A stretch of 64,000 bases of DNA, taken from the NCBI GenBank assembly GCA_029243025.1, contig JAQWSU010000006.1, positions 62,001 to 126,000 on the forward strand, read 5' to 3'. The DNA comes from Pirellulaceae bacterium (GTDB lineage: Bacteria > Planctomycetota > Planctomycetia > Pirellulales > Pirellulaceae). The notes under the pieces were generated by a model. The model saw only the letters and a list, made by a program, of their open reading frames with translations. It was not told the DNA's origin and made no database searches. Both the position numbers and the translations under genes were made by a program. The stretch's first letter is position 1. Each line of letters begins with the position of its first letter. Positions 1 through 8,960 of the stretch are shown here, one piece after another.

Positions 1-365
1 GAAGTCAAGTTATTGGATCCCCACGACCCACTGAAAAAAAGCTGATCCGCCCCAATTTCCTCTCAGACCGAGACGAAAGAAGTCGGAACGGTCGCTGGGC
101 GTCAACTTTAGTCCGTTCATGATGTCCCAAGCAAGGCCCATCCGACTCTTCTATCCGCCCAGCCTCTTGAAATGGCGATGGGCGATTTGAACCCTTCAGC
201 TCAGAGAGACAATCTGTCAGATGGCCTGAGCATTCCCGGAAAGAGCCAATTCTGGTAAATCAAATCTCGATCCCACCTTCCGAGCATTGTGTTATGCATC
301 GGACTGTCTTACCATCGCTGGTCGGAGGTACGAAAACAAAAGTCGTAACATGGAGGAGAATAGTT
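1..365. other. Upstream spacer, no gene supported
   Basis: I see no recognisable coding sequence here. On the + strand the first 45 bases are open in frame 1 and end in TGA, so the tail of a gene entering from outside the window is possible but cannot be identified from 14 codons. The last part holds the ribosome binding site of the arsenate reductase. Confidence 0.4.
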
Positions 366-788
366 GTGAAGAGTGTCTTGATTCTTTGTACTGGCAATTC
401 CTGCCGCTCACAAATGGCCGAAGGTCTTTGGAATCACCTGGGTAAAGACGCATGGCAGGCATTCTCCGCAGGATCAGATCCCGCCGGATATGTCCACGAA
501 TCGGCCATCGGGGCGATGCACGAACAGGGGCTCGATATCGCTTCCAATCGCAGCAAAAATGTGAACGAATTCCTTGAGCAACCAATCGATCTGGTTGTTA
601 CCGTCTGTGATAATGCAAAAGATTCGTGCCCAACCTTGCCGGGGGCAACCACCGTATTGCATTGGCCATTCGAAGATCCGGCACACGCGACCGGATCGGA
701 TGAAGAAAAAATGGAGATGTTTCGTCGGGTGCGCGATCAGATTTCAGATCGTATTGCTTCCTACCTGAACGAAGTCGATGCGAGCTAA
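366..788 (+). CDS. arsC: Arsenate reductase, LMW-phosphatase fold, thioredoxin-coupled type
   Basis: Reduces arsenate to arsenite in the cytoplasm using an intramolecular cysteine cascade re-reduced by thioredoxin. The phosphatase-type P-loop CTGNSCRS is at residues 8-15, with the nucleophile at Cys8; the relay cysteines Cys81 and Cys88 (VCDNAKDSCP) match the spacing of the S. aureus-type enzyme. The length of about 140 residues is normal. I chose the GTG at 366 because a strong GGAGGAG lies 7 nt upstream, although the frame stays open back to 294. No arsR or arsenite pump is adjacent, so the gene is isolated from a classic ars operon. A thioredoxin gene (48216-48536) occurs elsewhere in the window. 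The family assignment is firm; arsenic as the physiological substrate is inferred from the family. Confidence 0.93.
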   Translation: MKSVLILCTGNSCRSQMAEGLWNHLGKDAWQAFSAGSDPAGYVHESAIGAMHEQGLDIASNRSKNVNEFLEQPIDLVVTVCDNAKDSCPTLPGATTVLHWPFEDPAHATGSDEEKMEMFRRVRDQISDRIASYLNEVDAS

Positions 789-850
789 GTGAATTATCGT
801 TGAAGGAATCTCAACCGAGTCATTGCCAAACTTATTCCAAGCCGCTCTTG

Positions 851-2455
851 ATGATAAGGGGACGATCATTGGTCCGAAGATCGCATGTTTTTTATTGGGC
901 TGCAGTTTTCGTTTTGTCTGCCACCCCAGTCCCGTCGTCCCCGGCCGCAGAAAAACCGTCGCGCCCAAATATTTTACTCATCATGCTGGACGATTTGGGG
1001 TTTTCAGATCTTGGCTGCTACGGCGCCCCGATCATTAAAACTCCAACCATCGACTCGCTGGCAAAGCAAGGCCTTCGTTTTTCTCAGTTCTACAACACAT
1101 CAAAGTGCCATAGTTCGCGAATCTGTTTGCTGACGGGCAAGTACCCGTTCCAAGCGGGCAATCATGCGATGAACAAGGCGGTGACCATTGCCGAAGTACT
1201 CGGACCAGCGGGATATTTCACGGCCATGTCAGGCAAATGGCATCTCAAGGGTGAGCCGACTGAACGAGGATTTGACCGATATTTCGGCCATCTTTCGGGG
1301 GCGACAAACTTCTTTACCGGTGACAATTCGTTTCGTCTAAACGGAATGCCGTGGTCAGATTTCTCAGAAGACTTTTACACAACTGACGTCGTCACCGACT
1401 TTGCTTTAAAATTCGTCGACGAGTCACTTGCACTCGACAAGCCGTTCCTGATGTATGTGGCTTACAATGCCCCCCATTATCCACTCCAGGCGCCAGAGGC
1501 TGATGTGCGCAAATATCGACACCAATTCCTCGGTGGATGGGATCGATTGAGAAATCGGCGGCATCAAAAGATGAAAGACGAAGGGCTGATTCCCGCTGAA
1601 CTGCAGTTGTCACCGCGACCCGATTATATCCCTGCTTGGAACCAACTCAGCGAAGAAGCAAAGAACTGGGAAGACTTTCGCATGGCCACCTATGCAGCCA
1701 TGGTCGATCGTGTTGACCTCAACCTAAATCGCTTGATCAAACAACTGAGGGATAAGGGAGTCTGGGAGAATACCTTGCTGATGCTCTGTTCGGACAATGG
1801 CGCGTGCCCGTTTGAGCGGACGCGAGGCCGAGAAAAAAAACCCTGGGATCCAGCTTCCTATTGGACCTACGACGTGGGCTGGGCACACGTCGGTAACACG
1901 CCATTTCGCTGGTACAAGCAAAACCAACACGAGGGAGGTATTTCCTCGCCGCTGATCGTCCATTGGCCGGAAGGATTGAAAACCGATCCGGGTACCGTGA
2001 CGCATCAACCAGGACATCTGATCGATTTACTTCCAACCCTTGCTGAAGTTGGCCAAGCAAAAATCCCCTCAACAAAAGGAAATCGCGAGCTTTCGCCAGT
2101 TCAGGGCAAATCCTTGATGCCAATCTTCCAAGATAAGGAACGCGAGGGCCACGACTGGATTTACTTTCACTTCAATGACAATCGGGCAATCCGTCGCGGC
2201 AACTGGAAACTCGTATCGGCCGAGTGGGGTCGCTGGGAACTGTATGATCTATCCAAGGATCGCAGCGAACTGCACGATCTTGCCGGTGAATTCCCTGAAC
2301 GGGTCGACGAACTGAAACAACTGTGGCACCAAGCAGCAAAAGAGATCGACGGGGTGCCGAAACGACTACGCCGATCCGTCAGCGATCGGCAGCCGACCTT
2401 CCCACCCGGACAAATGACCCAACGGCCCCGAAAAACAAGTGGCGAAACGAAGTAA
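851..2455 (+). CDS. Secreted arylsulfatase-family protein with CHSSR active-site motif
   Basis: Type I sulfatase (alkaline-phosphatase superfamily) that would hydrolyse a sulfate ester, probably on a sulfated polysaccharide outside the cytoplasm. A hydrophobic signal segment (residues about 11-33) precedes the family start PNILLIMLDDLGFSDLG, with metal-binding Asp47/Asp48. The position converted to formylglycine is Cys86 in C-H-S-S-R. The canonical motif is C-x-P/A-x-R, so Ser replaces the Pro/Ala. The GKWHL motif and the DNG metal site later in the chain are present. ATG 851 was chosen because it begins a good signal peptide; TTG 800 is an in-frame alternative only 11 nt after arsC. Neither has a clear Shine-Dalgarno. 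Substrate unknown. Confidence 0.9.
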   Translation: MIRGRSLVRRSHVFYWAAVFVLSATPVPSSPAAEKPSRPNILLIMLDDLGFSDLGCYGAPIIKTPTIDSLAKQGLRFSQFYNTSKCHSSRICLLTGKYPFQAGNHAMNKAVTIAEVLGPAGYFTAMSGKWHLKGEPTERGFDRYFGHLSGATNFFTGDNSFRLNGMPWSDFSEDFYTTDVVTDFALKFVDESLALDKPFLMYVAYNAPHYPLQAPEADVRKYRHQFLGGWDRLRNRRHQKMKDEGLIPAELQLSPRPDYIPAWNQLSEEAKNWEDFRMATYAAMVDRVDLNLNRLIKQLRDKGVWENTLLMLCSDNGACPFERTRGREKKPWDPASYWTYDVGWAHVGNTPFRWYKQNQHEGGISSPLIVHWPEGLKTDPGTVTHQPGHLIDLLPTLAEVGQAKIPSTKGNRELSPVQGKSLMPIFQDKEREGHDWIYFHFNDNRAIRRGNWKLVSAEWGRWELYDLSKDRSELHDLAGEFPERVDELKQLWHQAAKEIDGVPKRLRRSVSDRQPTFPPGQMTQRPRKTSGETK

Positions 2456-2606
2456 CGAAATTCCCCGGGGCTGCCATCTCAAACTTGGCAATGCGCGTTT
2501 TACCCCCGAGTCTGCGGTTGACCATCTCTGAGTCGTGCGTCATCTTGGTCGATTCCTTGGCGTTCATTCCCAGCATTCAACCGATTGCCCGCTTGTCAGA
2601 AGACCC

Positions 2607-4412
2607 ATGTCGCTCGTTAGCATCAATGACGTTCAGATCGGATTCCGCGGTCCACCGCTCCTTGACGGTGTCAACTGTCGCATTCAACCGGGACAACGGA
2701 TCGGTTTATTGGGTCGCAATGGGGCCGGCAAAACGACCCTCATGCGAATGCTCTGCGGTGATGTCCAACCGGATCACGGCGGGATTGTTCTAGCTGCCGA
2801 TACACGAGTATCCCTGCTGGCGCAGGATGTGCCGCGAAGTGTCGAAGGCACCATCAAAGAAATCGTTTCTCAAGGCATCGACAGCGACGATGTTGATGAC
2901 GCCTGGGAACAGCAACATCAAGTTGAACAAATCTTGTCCCGTATGTCGCTCGATGCAGATACAAAATTCGCTCAACTGTCATCAGGCATGAAACGGCGGG
3001 TTTTGTTGGCAAAGTCACTTGTGCGAAAGCCTGACCTGCTGCTTCTCGATGAACCCACGAATCACTTGGACATTGCATCCATTGATTGGCTCGAACAATT
3101 TCTAGTTCGCTGGCCCACGACTTTAATGTTTGTCACCCATGATCGCATGTTTTTGCGACACTTAGCAACTCGCATTCTCGAGATTGATCGTGGACAGTTA
3201 TTTGACTGGTCCTGTGATTACGACACTTTTCTCCAACGCAAAGAGGCAGCGTTGGCGGCGGAAGAGAAACAAAACGAGCTGTTTGACAAGAAACTGGCGC
3301 AGGAAGAAGTCTGGATTCGGCAGGGTATCAAGGCACGCCGTACCCGAAATGAAGGTCGCGTGCGAGCGCTAGAAAAAATGCGACTCGAACGCAAAGAACG
3401 CCGCGGCCATGCTGGCGTTAGTCAAATCCAAATTCAAGAAGGTCAGCGAAGTGGAGCACTCGTCGCTGCTGTCGAAAAAATCAGCTTTCAGTACGATGAC
3501 CGGCCCATCGTAAGCAACTTTTCTACGATGATCATGCGCGGAGACCAGATTGGCATCATCGGAACCAACGGCGCAGGAAAAACTACCCTATTGAAACTAC
3601 TGCTCGGTCGATTGGAACCGCAGACCGGATCCGTTCGCCTCGGTACCAATTTGCAAATCGCTTACTTCGATCAGTTGCGAGAACAGCTCAATGAAGAGCA
3701 AACGGTTCAAGACAACGTGGGCGATGGCTACCAAAATGTGCAAATCAACGGGCGATCCAAACACATCATTGGTTATCTCCAGGATTTTCTCTTCTCGCCC
3801 GAACGTGCTCGAACTCTCGTCAAGTTTCTCTCCGGCGGTGAACGCAATCGAGTGATGCTGGCAAAATTATTTGCCAAGCCCGCTAATGTGATCGTGCTTG
3901 ATGAACCGACAAATGATCTCGATTCAGAAACTCTTGAACTGTTGGAACAGCGATTAGTCGAGTTCCAGGGAACTGTGCTTTTGGTTAGCCACGATCGGAT
4001 GTTCTTGAACAACGTCGTCACCAGCACGATTGCAATCACCGACAATGCCGTGAAAGAGTTCGTCGGGGGATATGATGATTGGCTGAGACAAACACAAAAC
4101 CAATCAAGCTTGGCCGACGCCGACAACACAGAATCCGCCAAGCCCAAGAAGGAACGCAAAGCAAAACCGAAAAGCAAACCGAAAAAATTGAACTACAAGG
4201 AAACACAGGAACTCGCCAAACTCCCAGCATTGATTGAACAACATGAGCTGACCATCGCCGAACTCCATCAACTCATGGCCGATCCCGCTTTCTATCAGCA
4301 AACGGGCGATCTGATCGCCCAATCTCAAAATAAGTTGAAAGCAGCCGAAACAGAACTCGCCAAAGCATTCGAACGCTGGGAGTATCTGGAACAGATCTCG
4401 AACGAGTCCTAA
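2607..4412 (+). CDS. uup: ABC-F family ATPase, Uup-like
   Basis: Soluble double ABC ATPase of the ABC-F class, which acts on the ribosome or on DNA/RNA structures rather than in transport. There are two nucleotide-binding domains: Walker A GRNGAGKTT at residues 36-44 and GTNGAGKTT near 319-327, with Walker B LLLLDEPTNHLD and VIVLDEPTNDLD. The first signature reads LSSGM instead of LSGGE, while the second is canonical LSGGE. A Lys-rich linker followed by a C-terminal coiled coil (about the last 90 residues) is typical of Uup. No transmembrane segments. ATG 2607 starts directly before the first domain; the frame is open to 2535 but the extra residues do not look conserved. Exact cellular role is inferred from the subfamily. 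Confidence 0.92.
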   Translation: MSLVSINDVQIGFRGPPLLDGVNCRIQPGQRIGLLGRNGAGKTTLMRMLCGDVQPDHGGIVLAADTRVSLLAQDVPRSVEGTIKEIVSQGIDSDDVDDAWEQQHQVEQILSRMSLDADTKFAQLSSGMKRRVLLAKSLVRKPDLLLLDEPTNHLDIASIDWLEQFLVRWPTTLMFVTHDRMFLRHLATRILEIDRGQLFDWSCDYDTFLQRKEAALAAEEKQNELFDKKLAQEEVWIRQGIKARRTRNEGRVRALEKMRLERKERRGHAGVSQIQIQEGQRSGALVAAVEKISFQYDDRPIVSNFSTMIMRGDQIGIIGTNGAGKTTLLKLLLGRLEPQTGSVRLGTNLQIAYFDQLREQLNEEQTVQDNVGDGYQNVQINGRSKHIIGYLQDFLFSPERARTLVKFLSGGERNRVMLAKLFAKPANVIVLDEPTNDLDSETLELLEQRLVEFQGTVLLVSHDRMFLNNVVTSTIAITDNAVKEFVGGYDDWLRQTQNQSSLADADNTESAKPKKERKAKPKSKPKKLNYKETQELAKLPALIEQHELTIAELHQLMADPAFYQQTGDLIAQSQNKLKAAETELAKAFERWEYLEQISNES

Positions 4413-4464
4413 CCGGTTCTACCGGACTGCCTCAGTGGCAATCTCAATTGGCAGTGAGAACCGG
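4413..4464. terminator. Nested inverted repeat between convergent genes
   Basis: Outer arms CCGGTTCT (4413-4420) and AGAACCGG (4457-4464) enclose inner arms ACTGCC (4426-4431) and GGCAGT (4450-4455). It lies immediately after the uup stop and before the end of the convergent HTH gene, so it could act as a bidirectional terminator. There is no strong T-run, hence modest confidence. Confidence 0.4.
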
Positions 4465-4476
4465 CCAGTCGACTCC

Positions 4477-4725
4477 CTACAACGAATTGAGCACATTCAG
4501 TGTGTCCGCAAGCACCGTTTCAATTAACTTGATGCCACGCGGGTCCGACCACCGGATGCCGAGTTCCTTCATCAGCTTTTCGGCAGTATCAAGTCGCAGA
4601 TTCGCTTGCTTTCCCGATGCGAATCGTTGCAGCACCTGCTGGGGAATCCCTGTTGTTTTTGCAACACGACTGATGTTACCGCTAGCCAACAATCGGTCTC
4701 TCAAATGTTCCGTCAAGCAACTCAT
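4477..4725 (-). CDS. Small Cro/XRE-like helix-turn-helix protein
   Basis: A protein of 82 residues with an apparent helix-turn-helix at about residues 16-52 (ISRVAKTTGIPQQVLQRFAS followed by a LRLDTAEKLMKELG helix). This pattern is shared by Cro/C1-type repressors and phage-like small regulators. It would bind DNA, but the target is not evident. ATG 4725 is preferred; the frame extends to 4764, but the added residues do not fit the domain. It is convergent with uup and stands alone upstream of a repeat-rich spacer. Other members of this class occur as orphan small regulators, so a toxin-antitoxin role is possible but no partner gene is seen. Confidence 0.7.
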   Translation of the reverse strand: MSCLTEHLRDRLLASGNISRVAKTTGIPQQVLQRFASGKQANLRLDTAEKLMKELGIRWSDPRGIKLIETVLADTLNVLNSL

Positions 4726-5012
4726 CCGACACCAAGCCTCTCTAATTCTTTTTTCCGGTTGCAAAGATCTCGCTCCAAGGCCAGTTAGACCATTTTCATA
4801 ATAGAACGTCGCATAATCTCATTCAAAACAACCTGCCCAAATCCGAGCCCCCTCAGCTGCCCATGAAAATCCGTAACTGACTCAAATCACTCTAGTTAGC
4901 AACTCAATTTCCGCTCCGATCCGCAGATCAAGTTCCGCGAAACTTGTCCGGCAGCGGCGAAGACAACCGCTGCGGTAAAAGAGCCGACCTACACGTTTCA
5001 GTGTTACTCGTT

Positions 5013-5056
5013 GATTGTCGCAGCAAACCCTCAGGATTGTCGCAGCAAACCCTCAG
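5013..5056. repeat. 22-bp tandem duplication, two perfect copies
   Basis: Copy one is 5013-5034 and copy two is 5035-5056, with no mismatch. The unit begins GATTGTCGCAGC. It lies in non-coding sequence and looks like a recent slippage or duplication event. Confidence 0.9.
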
Positions 5057-5072
5057 ACGACGACCTCCACCG

Positions 5073-5104
5073 CCGGATCCCTGTCCGGATCCCTGTCCGG
5101 ATCC
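5073..5104. repeat. 12-bp tandem repeat CCGGATCCCTGT, 2.7 copies
   Basis: Perfect units occupy 5073-5084 and 5085-5096, followed by a partial unit to 5104. It sits 16 bp after the 22-bp duplication in the same spacer. Confidence 0.9.
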
Positions 5105-5226
5105 GCCATCCAAGGAGACAAAGCCCCGCCTGGAAACCGAACAGAAGAGCCCGTAAGCGTCCGTCCTCGGAGCAATTAAAAGCGGATAACACTTCGGTGA
5201 CAAATACGAAGTGCGTTCAACAACTC

Positions 5227-5235
5227 TGATATACT
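5227..5235 (+). promoter_or_regulatory. Extended -10 element before the DUF1080 gene
   Basis: TGATATACT fits an extended -10 (TGn followed by TATACT, five of six matches to TATAAT). It is about 55 nt before the ATG at 5291. No convincing -35 hexamer is present, which is acceptable for extended -10 promoters. This is inference from sequence only. Confidence 0.35.
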
Positions 5236-5290
5236 TGCCATCAGTCGTGCCATGTGTTTGATACGAGATACGAGAGAGAGGGATGCGAAA

Positions 5291-5962
5291 ATGAGAATTT
5301 TGTCAGGTCGAGTCGTTATTTACTTGGCATTCATCACCCTCTGCTCATCGGCATCGGCAGAGGATTGGATACCGATGTTCAATGGAAAGACACTGGAAGG
5401 TTGGACCCAAAAGAACGGAACTGCGACCTACGTCGTCAAGGACGGGACGATTGTTGGCAGCACCAGCGAGGGCAGCCCGAACTCGTTCCTCTGCAGCGTG
5501 AATGAATATGGCGACTTTGAGCTCGAGTTCGAAGTGAAGGTTGATAACCAATTGAATTCGGGCGTTCAAATCCGATCTCAGACGAAAGACGAACCCGGTA
5601 AGAATACAATTTATCAAACAGGCCGTGTGAACGGCCCCCAGGTAGAAATCGAAGCGAGTGGAAACAACGGCGCTGAAGCCGGCTATGTTTATGGAGAGGC
5701 GACTGGACGCGGCTGGCTGACACCTCCCGATCGCCTGAAACCTCACAAGCATTTCGTAGATGGCGAATGGAACAAATATCGGATCGTTGCTAAGGGGCCA
5801 CGAATTCAAACCTACATTAACGGTCAAATGATCGAAGACATCACCGACGATGCGATTTACAAAACTCACCCCACAGGATTCATCGGCCTACAAGTACACG
5901 GCATTGGCAGGAACAGCGGCCCGTTTCAGGTCGCCTGGCGAAACCTAAGAATCAAGGACTAA
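5291..5962 (+). CDS. Secreted DUF1080 (3-keto-disaccharide hydrolase-like) protein
   Basis: A 223-residue exported protein with a signal peptide at residues 1-23 ending in SASA. It is followed by a concanavalin-like jelly-roll domain of the DUF1080/3-keto-disaccharide hydrolase family: FNGKTLEGW at the start, the NSGVQIRSQ strand, GPQVEIEASG, GEWNKYRIVAKG, and the closing HGIGRNSGPFQVAWRNLRIK. Members cleave or bind oxidised disaccharides and are extremely expanded in planctomycetes. The chosen ATG follows a GA-rich GAGAGAGAGGG ribosome binding region; the frame is open upstream to 5252. A DUF1501 gene follows after 101 nt on the same strand, so the two are probably co-transcribed. Catalytic activity is inferred from the family. 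Confidence 0.9.
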   Translation: MRILSGRVVIYLAFITLCSSASAEDWIPMFNGKTLEGWTQKNGTATYVVKDGTIVGSTSEGSPNSFLCSVNEYGDFELEFEVKVDNQLNSGVQIRSQTKDEPGKNTIYQTGRVNGPQVEIEASGNNGAEAGYVYGEATGRGWLTPPDRLKPHKHFVDGEWNKYRIVAKGPRIQTYINGQMIEDITDDAIYKTHPTGFIGLQVHGIGRNSGPFQVAWRNLRIKD

Positions 5963-6063
5963 GCTTTCTTTGAAAGCACTTCTTATCGAAGCGAGAACAA
6001 TATTTTCTGCCGAGCAACCTTTGCAACACAATTCACACGCTATTTTCCCCAAGGAGATTTACA

Positions 6064-7407
6064 ATGTTGTCGATTCCCATAGGTCGAAAGGCTCGCCTAT
6101 GTGACGGAATTTCGCGTCGCGATCTACTTCGCGTCGGGAGCTTGGCGCTTGGTGGCTTAACGCTACCCCAAGTCCTGCAAGCCGAATCCCAAGCAGGAAT
6201 TCGCAACTCGAACAAAGCGGTCATCATGATTTACCTGGTAGGTGCGCCACCTCACCAGGACATGTATGACTTGAAACCACTGGCGCCCGTCGAATTCCGG
6301 GGCGAATGTCGGCCTATCCCCACCAATGTTCCAGGAATTGAGATCTGCGAGCTGATGCCTCGCATGGCTCAGATCATGGACAAGTGCGTCCCTCTGCGAT
6401 CGGTACACGGATCACCCAATGGAGCCCATGATTCGTACATTTGCTACACAGGTCGAGCCAAACAAAATGAGCCTCAAGGCGGCTGGCCATCCATGGGTTC
6501 GATCATTTCGAAGCTACGAGAATCGCAAGGCGAAACCGTCCCACCGTTTGTCGGCTTGGCACCCGATGCAGGACATCCACCCTATGGTTCGCCGGGGCTA
6601 CCAGGTTTCTTGGGCGTGGGCCATGCGGCATTTCGACCGACAGGTCCGGCAAGTCAAGACATGCGATTAGCGACGAACTCAGTTGACCGTTTGGACAATC
6701 GTCGCAATCTGTTGCAAAGTTTTGATCGATTTCGCGAACAAATTGATCAAAATCGACTCTACGAAGGACTGGATGCGATTACGGAACAGGCACTGGGAAT
6801 CCTCACTTCCAGCCGACTTGCGGAGGCCTTAGACCTTTCGAAGGAAGAGACGAGGGTCCGCGAACGCTATGGCAAAGGCAGTACAAAGCCTGTCGCCGAT
6901 GGGGCTCCACGCAATCTCGAACATTTCTTGCTGGCAAGACGTTTGGTGGAAGCCGGCGCACGTGTTGTCACCTTGAATTTCGGACGTTGGGATTTTCATT
7001 CGCATAATTATCGTGGCCTCAAAGAGACTCATCTGCCCTTGTTTGATCAGGGACTTTCCGCCTTGATTGAAGATCTTCATGAACGAGGCATGGCCGATGA
7101 CGTCTCGGTGATTGCATGGGGTGAGTTTGGCCGCACGCCTAGGATTAACAAGGACGCGGGTCGAGACCATTGGCCACGCGTCGGGGGCGGACTTCTCGCC
7201 GGCGGTGGATTAAAAACTGGCCAAGTGATCGGTGCGACAGACCGCATCGCGGGAGAAATCGCCGATCGGCCCGTCCACTTCGGAGAGGTGCACGCCACGC
7301 TCTACCATCAAATGGGAATCCGGGCAAATCAAACGACCGTACCCGATCTTAGCGGGCGACCAAGATATCTTGTCGACGGGTATGAGCCTTTGCCAGAACT
7401 GATCTGA
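6064..7407 (+). CDS. Tat-exported DUF1501 family protein
   Basis: A 447-residue protein of the DUF1501 family, related to the alkaline phosphatase/sulfatase superfamily and abundant in planctomycetes. A twin-arginine signal is visible near residue 20 (SRRDLLRVGSLALGGLTLP). The ATG is set by a clear AAGGAG about 8 nt upstream (6051-6056). Conserved segments include the N-terminal VIMIYLVGAPPHQDMYDLKP, the central WDFHSHNY, and EFGRTPRINKDAGRDHWP near the C-terminus, where the His and Asp residues are the probable metal ligands. It follows the DUF1080 gene and likely shares its transcript. The biochemical role of the family is not firmly established; it commonly accompanies PSD1 cytochrome proteins or glycan-degrading enzymes. 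Confidence 0.9.
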   Translation: MLSIPIGRKARLCDGISRRDLLRVGSLALGGLTLPQVLQAESQAGIRNSNKAVIMIYLVGAPPHQDMYDLKPLAPVEFRGECRPIPTNVPGIEICELMPRMAQIMDKCVPLRSVHGSPNGAHDSYICYTGRAKQNEPQGGWPSMGSIISKLRESQGETVPPFVGLAPDAGHPPYGSPGLPGFLGVGHAAFRPTGPASQDMRLATNSVDRLDNRRNLLQSFDRFREQIDQNRLYEGLDAITEQALGILTSSRLAEALDLSKEETRVRERYGKGSTKPVADGAPRNLEHFLLARRLVEAGARVVTLNFGRWDFHSHNYRGLKETHLPLFDQGLSALIEDLHERGMADDVSVIAWGEFGRTPRINKDAGRDHWPRVGGGLLAGGGLKTGQVIGATDRIAGEIADRPVHFGEVHATLYHQMGIRANQTTVPDLSGRPRYLVDGYEPLPELI

Positions 7408-7467
7408 CCCCTGGCGTGCTTTTATCACTAACCAACAGCGGCTTGGTACAACCCCAGTCCGAGCCTG

Positions 7468-8946
7468 TTATTCCGAATCTGGCGTCGATTCACCTGACAA
7501 GGCTATTTGTTCTTCGGGGGCTTGAGCGACCAAGCGTCTCCGGCTGTAGAAAAAATAGAAAACCAAGCAGGCCAATAGAAAAACGACCGTTCCGATCACG
7601 CCCGGAATATACTCTTTGACGGAGAAGCAGGCGCCCAACGCGACCAGCGAAAGCAGCCCACCTAGAAGGGCCCCGGGAATGCCAAGCGGACTGCGATAAG
7701 GACGAGGAAGATCCGGACGTTTAATCCTCAACACGATATAGCTGAGCATCACGAGGGCGTAGGAAATGACCGCACCAAAGACAGCCATATTAAGCAGAGC
7801 CGCCCCCACGGTCCGTTCTTCGAACAGGTGAATTAAAGTGGCACAGGCAAGTCCGATGACCGCGCCCAAGATCAATGCAGTTTGCGGTGATTGCCAACGA
7901 TTCACCAAGGAAATCCAGCGAGGGAAATAACCGGCTCGCGAAAGCGAAAACAAGACTCGTCCATAGGCATATACGATCGTGTGAAAACTGGCGATCAAGC
8001 CCGTCAGGGCAATCAACGTCAACAGAGAACTCGTCACACCCGTTCCCATCACGGCAACAAAACCATCCGCCAACGGTGCAGCGGATGCCCCCATCGCAGC
8101 CGCTCCTCCGCCGACACCCGTATTCAGGACAAGGGTAAATAATGAGAACCCGAGCAGTGTAACGATCCCCCAGATCAATGCCTTCGGCATATCGTTGACA
8201 ACATCGTGGGTTTCTTCCGCCGCAAGAGGTAATTGTTCGATCGCCAGATAAAACCACATTGCAAACGGCAGGGCGGCGAATACACCTTTCCAGCCAAATG
8301 GCAGCCAAGTTGCAGACTGACCTTCTTCGGCCGGAATATTAAAGAGTAATTCCCATTGAAAGGCGCCGCTAAAAATTGCAGCCACATAGAACACGATCAG
8401 GACCGCGGCGGCCAACGCTGTAATGACCAATCCAACCTTGAGGGTCAGTTCGACGCCGCGAATATTCACAGCCACGAAAAATGCGTAGGCGATGAACCAC
8501 CAGACAAAAGGCATCCAGCGAGGCGCCTCTCCCACTCCGAAAACAAGCGTATTGAGATAGCCACCGATACCCACAACGATCACAGCAGGTGTAATCACAT
8601 ACTCGATGGTATCCGTCACTCCACAAACAAATCCGGCGGTCGGCCCCAGTGCGTTGCGAACAAAGGAGTAAAAACCCCCTGCATAGGGCAACGCTGCGGA
8701 CAATTCGGCAATGCTGAATACCATGCAGACGTACATTACCGCCATCAACAAGGTCGCGATGGTCATCCCCCAAAAACCGCCGGCTGCGAGACCAAAGTTC
8801 CAGCCAAAATAGTCCCCAGAGATGACCGCGCCGACCCCGAGTGCCCACAAAAGTTTCCAGCCCGCACGTTTTTGAAGTTGCCGATCTTCGAGATATTTTT
8901 CATCGACGTTTTCGTAGCGAGCAACGCCGCTGTCCTTGCGATTCAT
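7468..8946 (-). CDS. APC-superfamily amine permease, ethanolamine permease-like
   Basis: A 492-residue inner-membrane transporter with about 12 hydrophobic segments. The N-terminal helices (SGDYFGWNFGLAAGGF, AELSAALPYAGGFYSFVRNA) match the ethanolamine permease branch of the amino acid-polyamine-organocation superfamily. It is the last gene of a minus-strand cluster behind a glutamine-synthetase-like ligase, a gamma-glutamyl hydrolase and an SDR, with a 14-nt gap to the SDR. The context suggests uptake of the amine that the ligase then glutamylates. An AGGAAG-like site precedes the ATG at 8946. Ethanolamine is favoured on sequence resemblance; putrescine or another amine cannot be excluded. 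Confidence 0.88.
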   Translation of the reverse strand: MNRKDSGVARYENVDEKYLEDRQLQKRAGWKLLWALGVGAVISGDYFGWNFGLAAGGFWGMTIATLLMAVMYVCMVFSIAELSAALPYAGGFYSFVRNALGPTAGFVCGVTDTIEYVITPAVIVVGIGGYLNTLVFGVGEAPRWMPFVWWFIAYAFFVAVNIRGVELTLKVGLVITALAAAVLIVFYVAAIFSGAFQWELLFNIPAEEGQSATWLPFGWKGVFAALPFAMWFYLAIEQLPLAAEETHDVVNDMPKALIWGIVTLLGFSLFTLVLNTGVGGGAAAMGASAAPLADGFVAVMGTGVTSSLLTLIALTGLIASFHTIVYAYGRVLFSLSRAGYFPRWISLVNRWQSPQTALILGAVIGLACATLIHLFEERTVGAALLNMAVFGAVISYALVMLSYIVLRIKRPDLPRPYRSPLGIPGALLGGLLSLVALGACFSVKEYIPGVIGTVVFLLACLVFYFFYSRRRLVAQAPEEQIALSGESTPDSE

Positions 8947-8960
8947 ACTGCGAGGTCTTC

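Larger units (their letters stand above)
4726..5226. other. Repeat-bearing spacer without a supported gene
   Basis: This stretch lies between the small HTH gene and the DUF1080 gene. Short open frames exist on both strands, but they are dominated by translated tandem repeats (Pro-Asp-Pro-Cys or Gly-Ser-Gly-Gln runs) and resemble no family I know. The two tandem repeats are listed separately. It should contain the promoter of the HTH gene. Confidence 0.4.

Noticed and set aside
4928-5203. Repeat-bearing frames on both strands before the DUF1080 gene
   Set aside because: Their apparent low-complexity Pro/Asp or Gly/Ser stretches are simply translations of the 12-bp tandem repeat.
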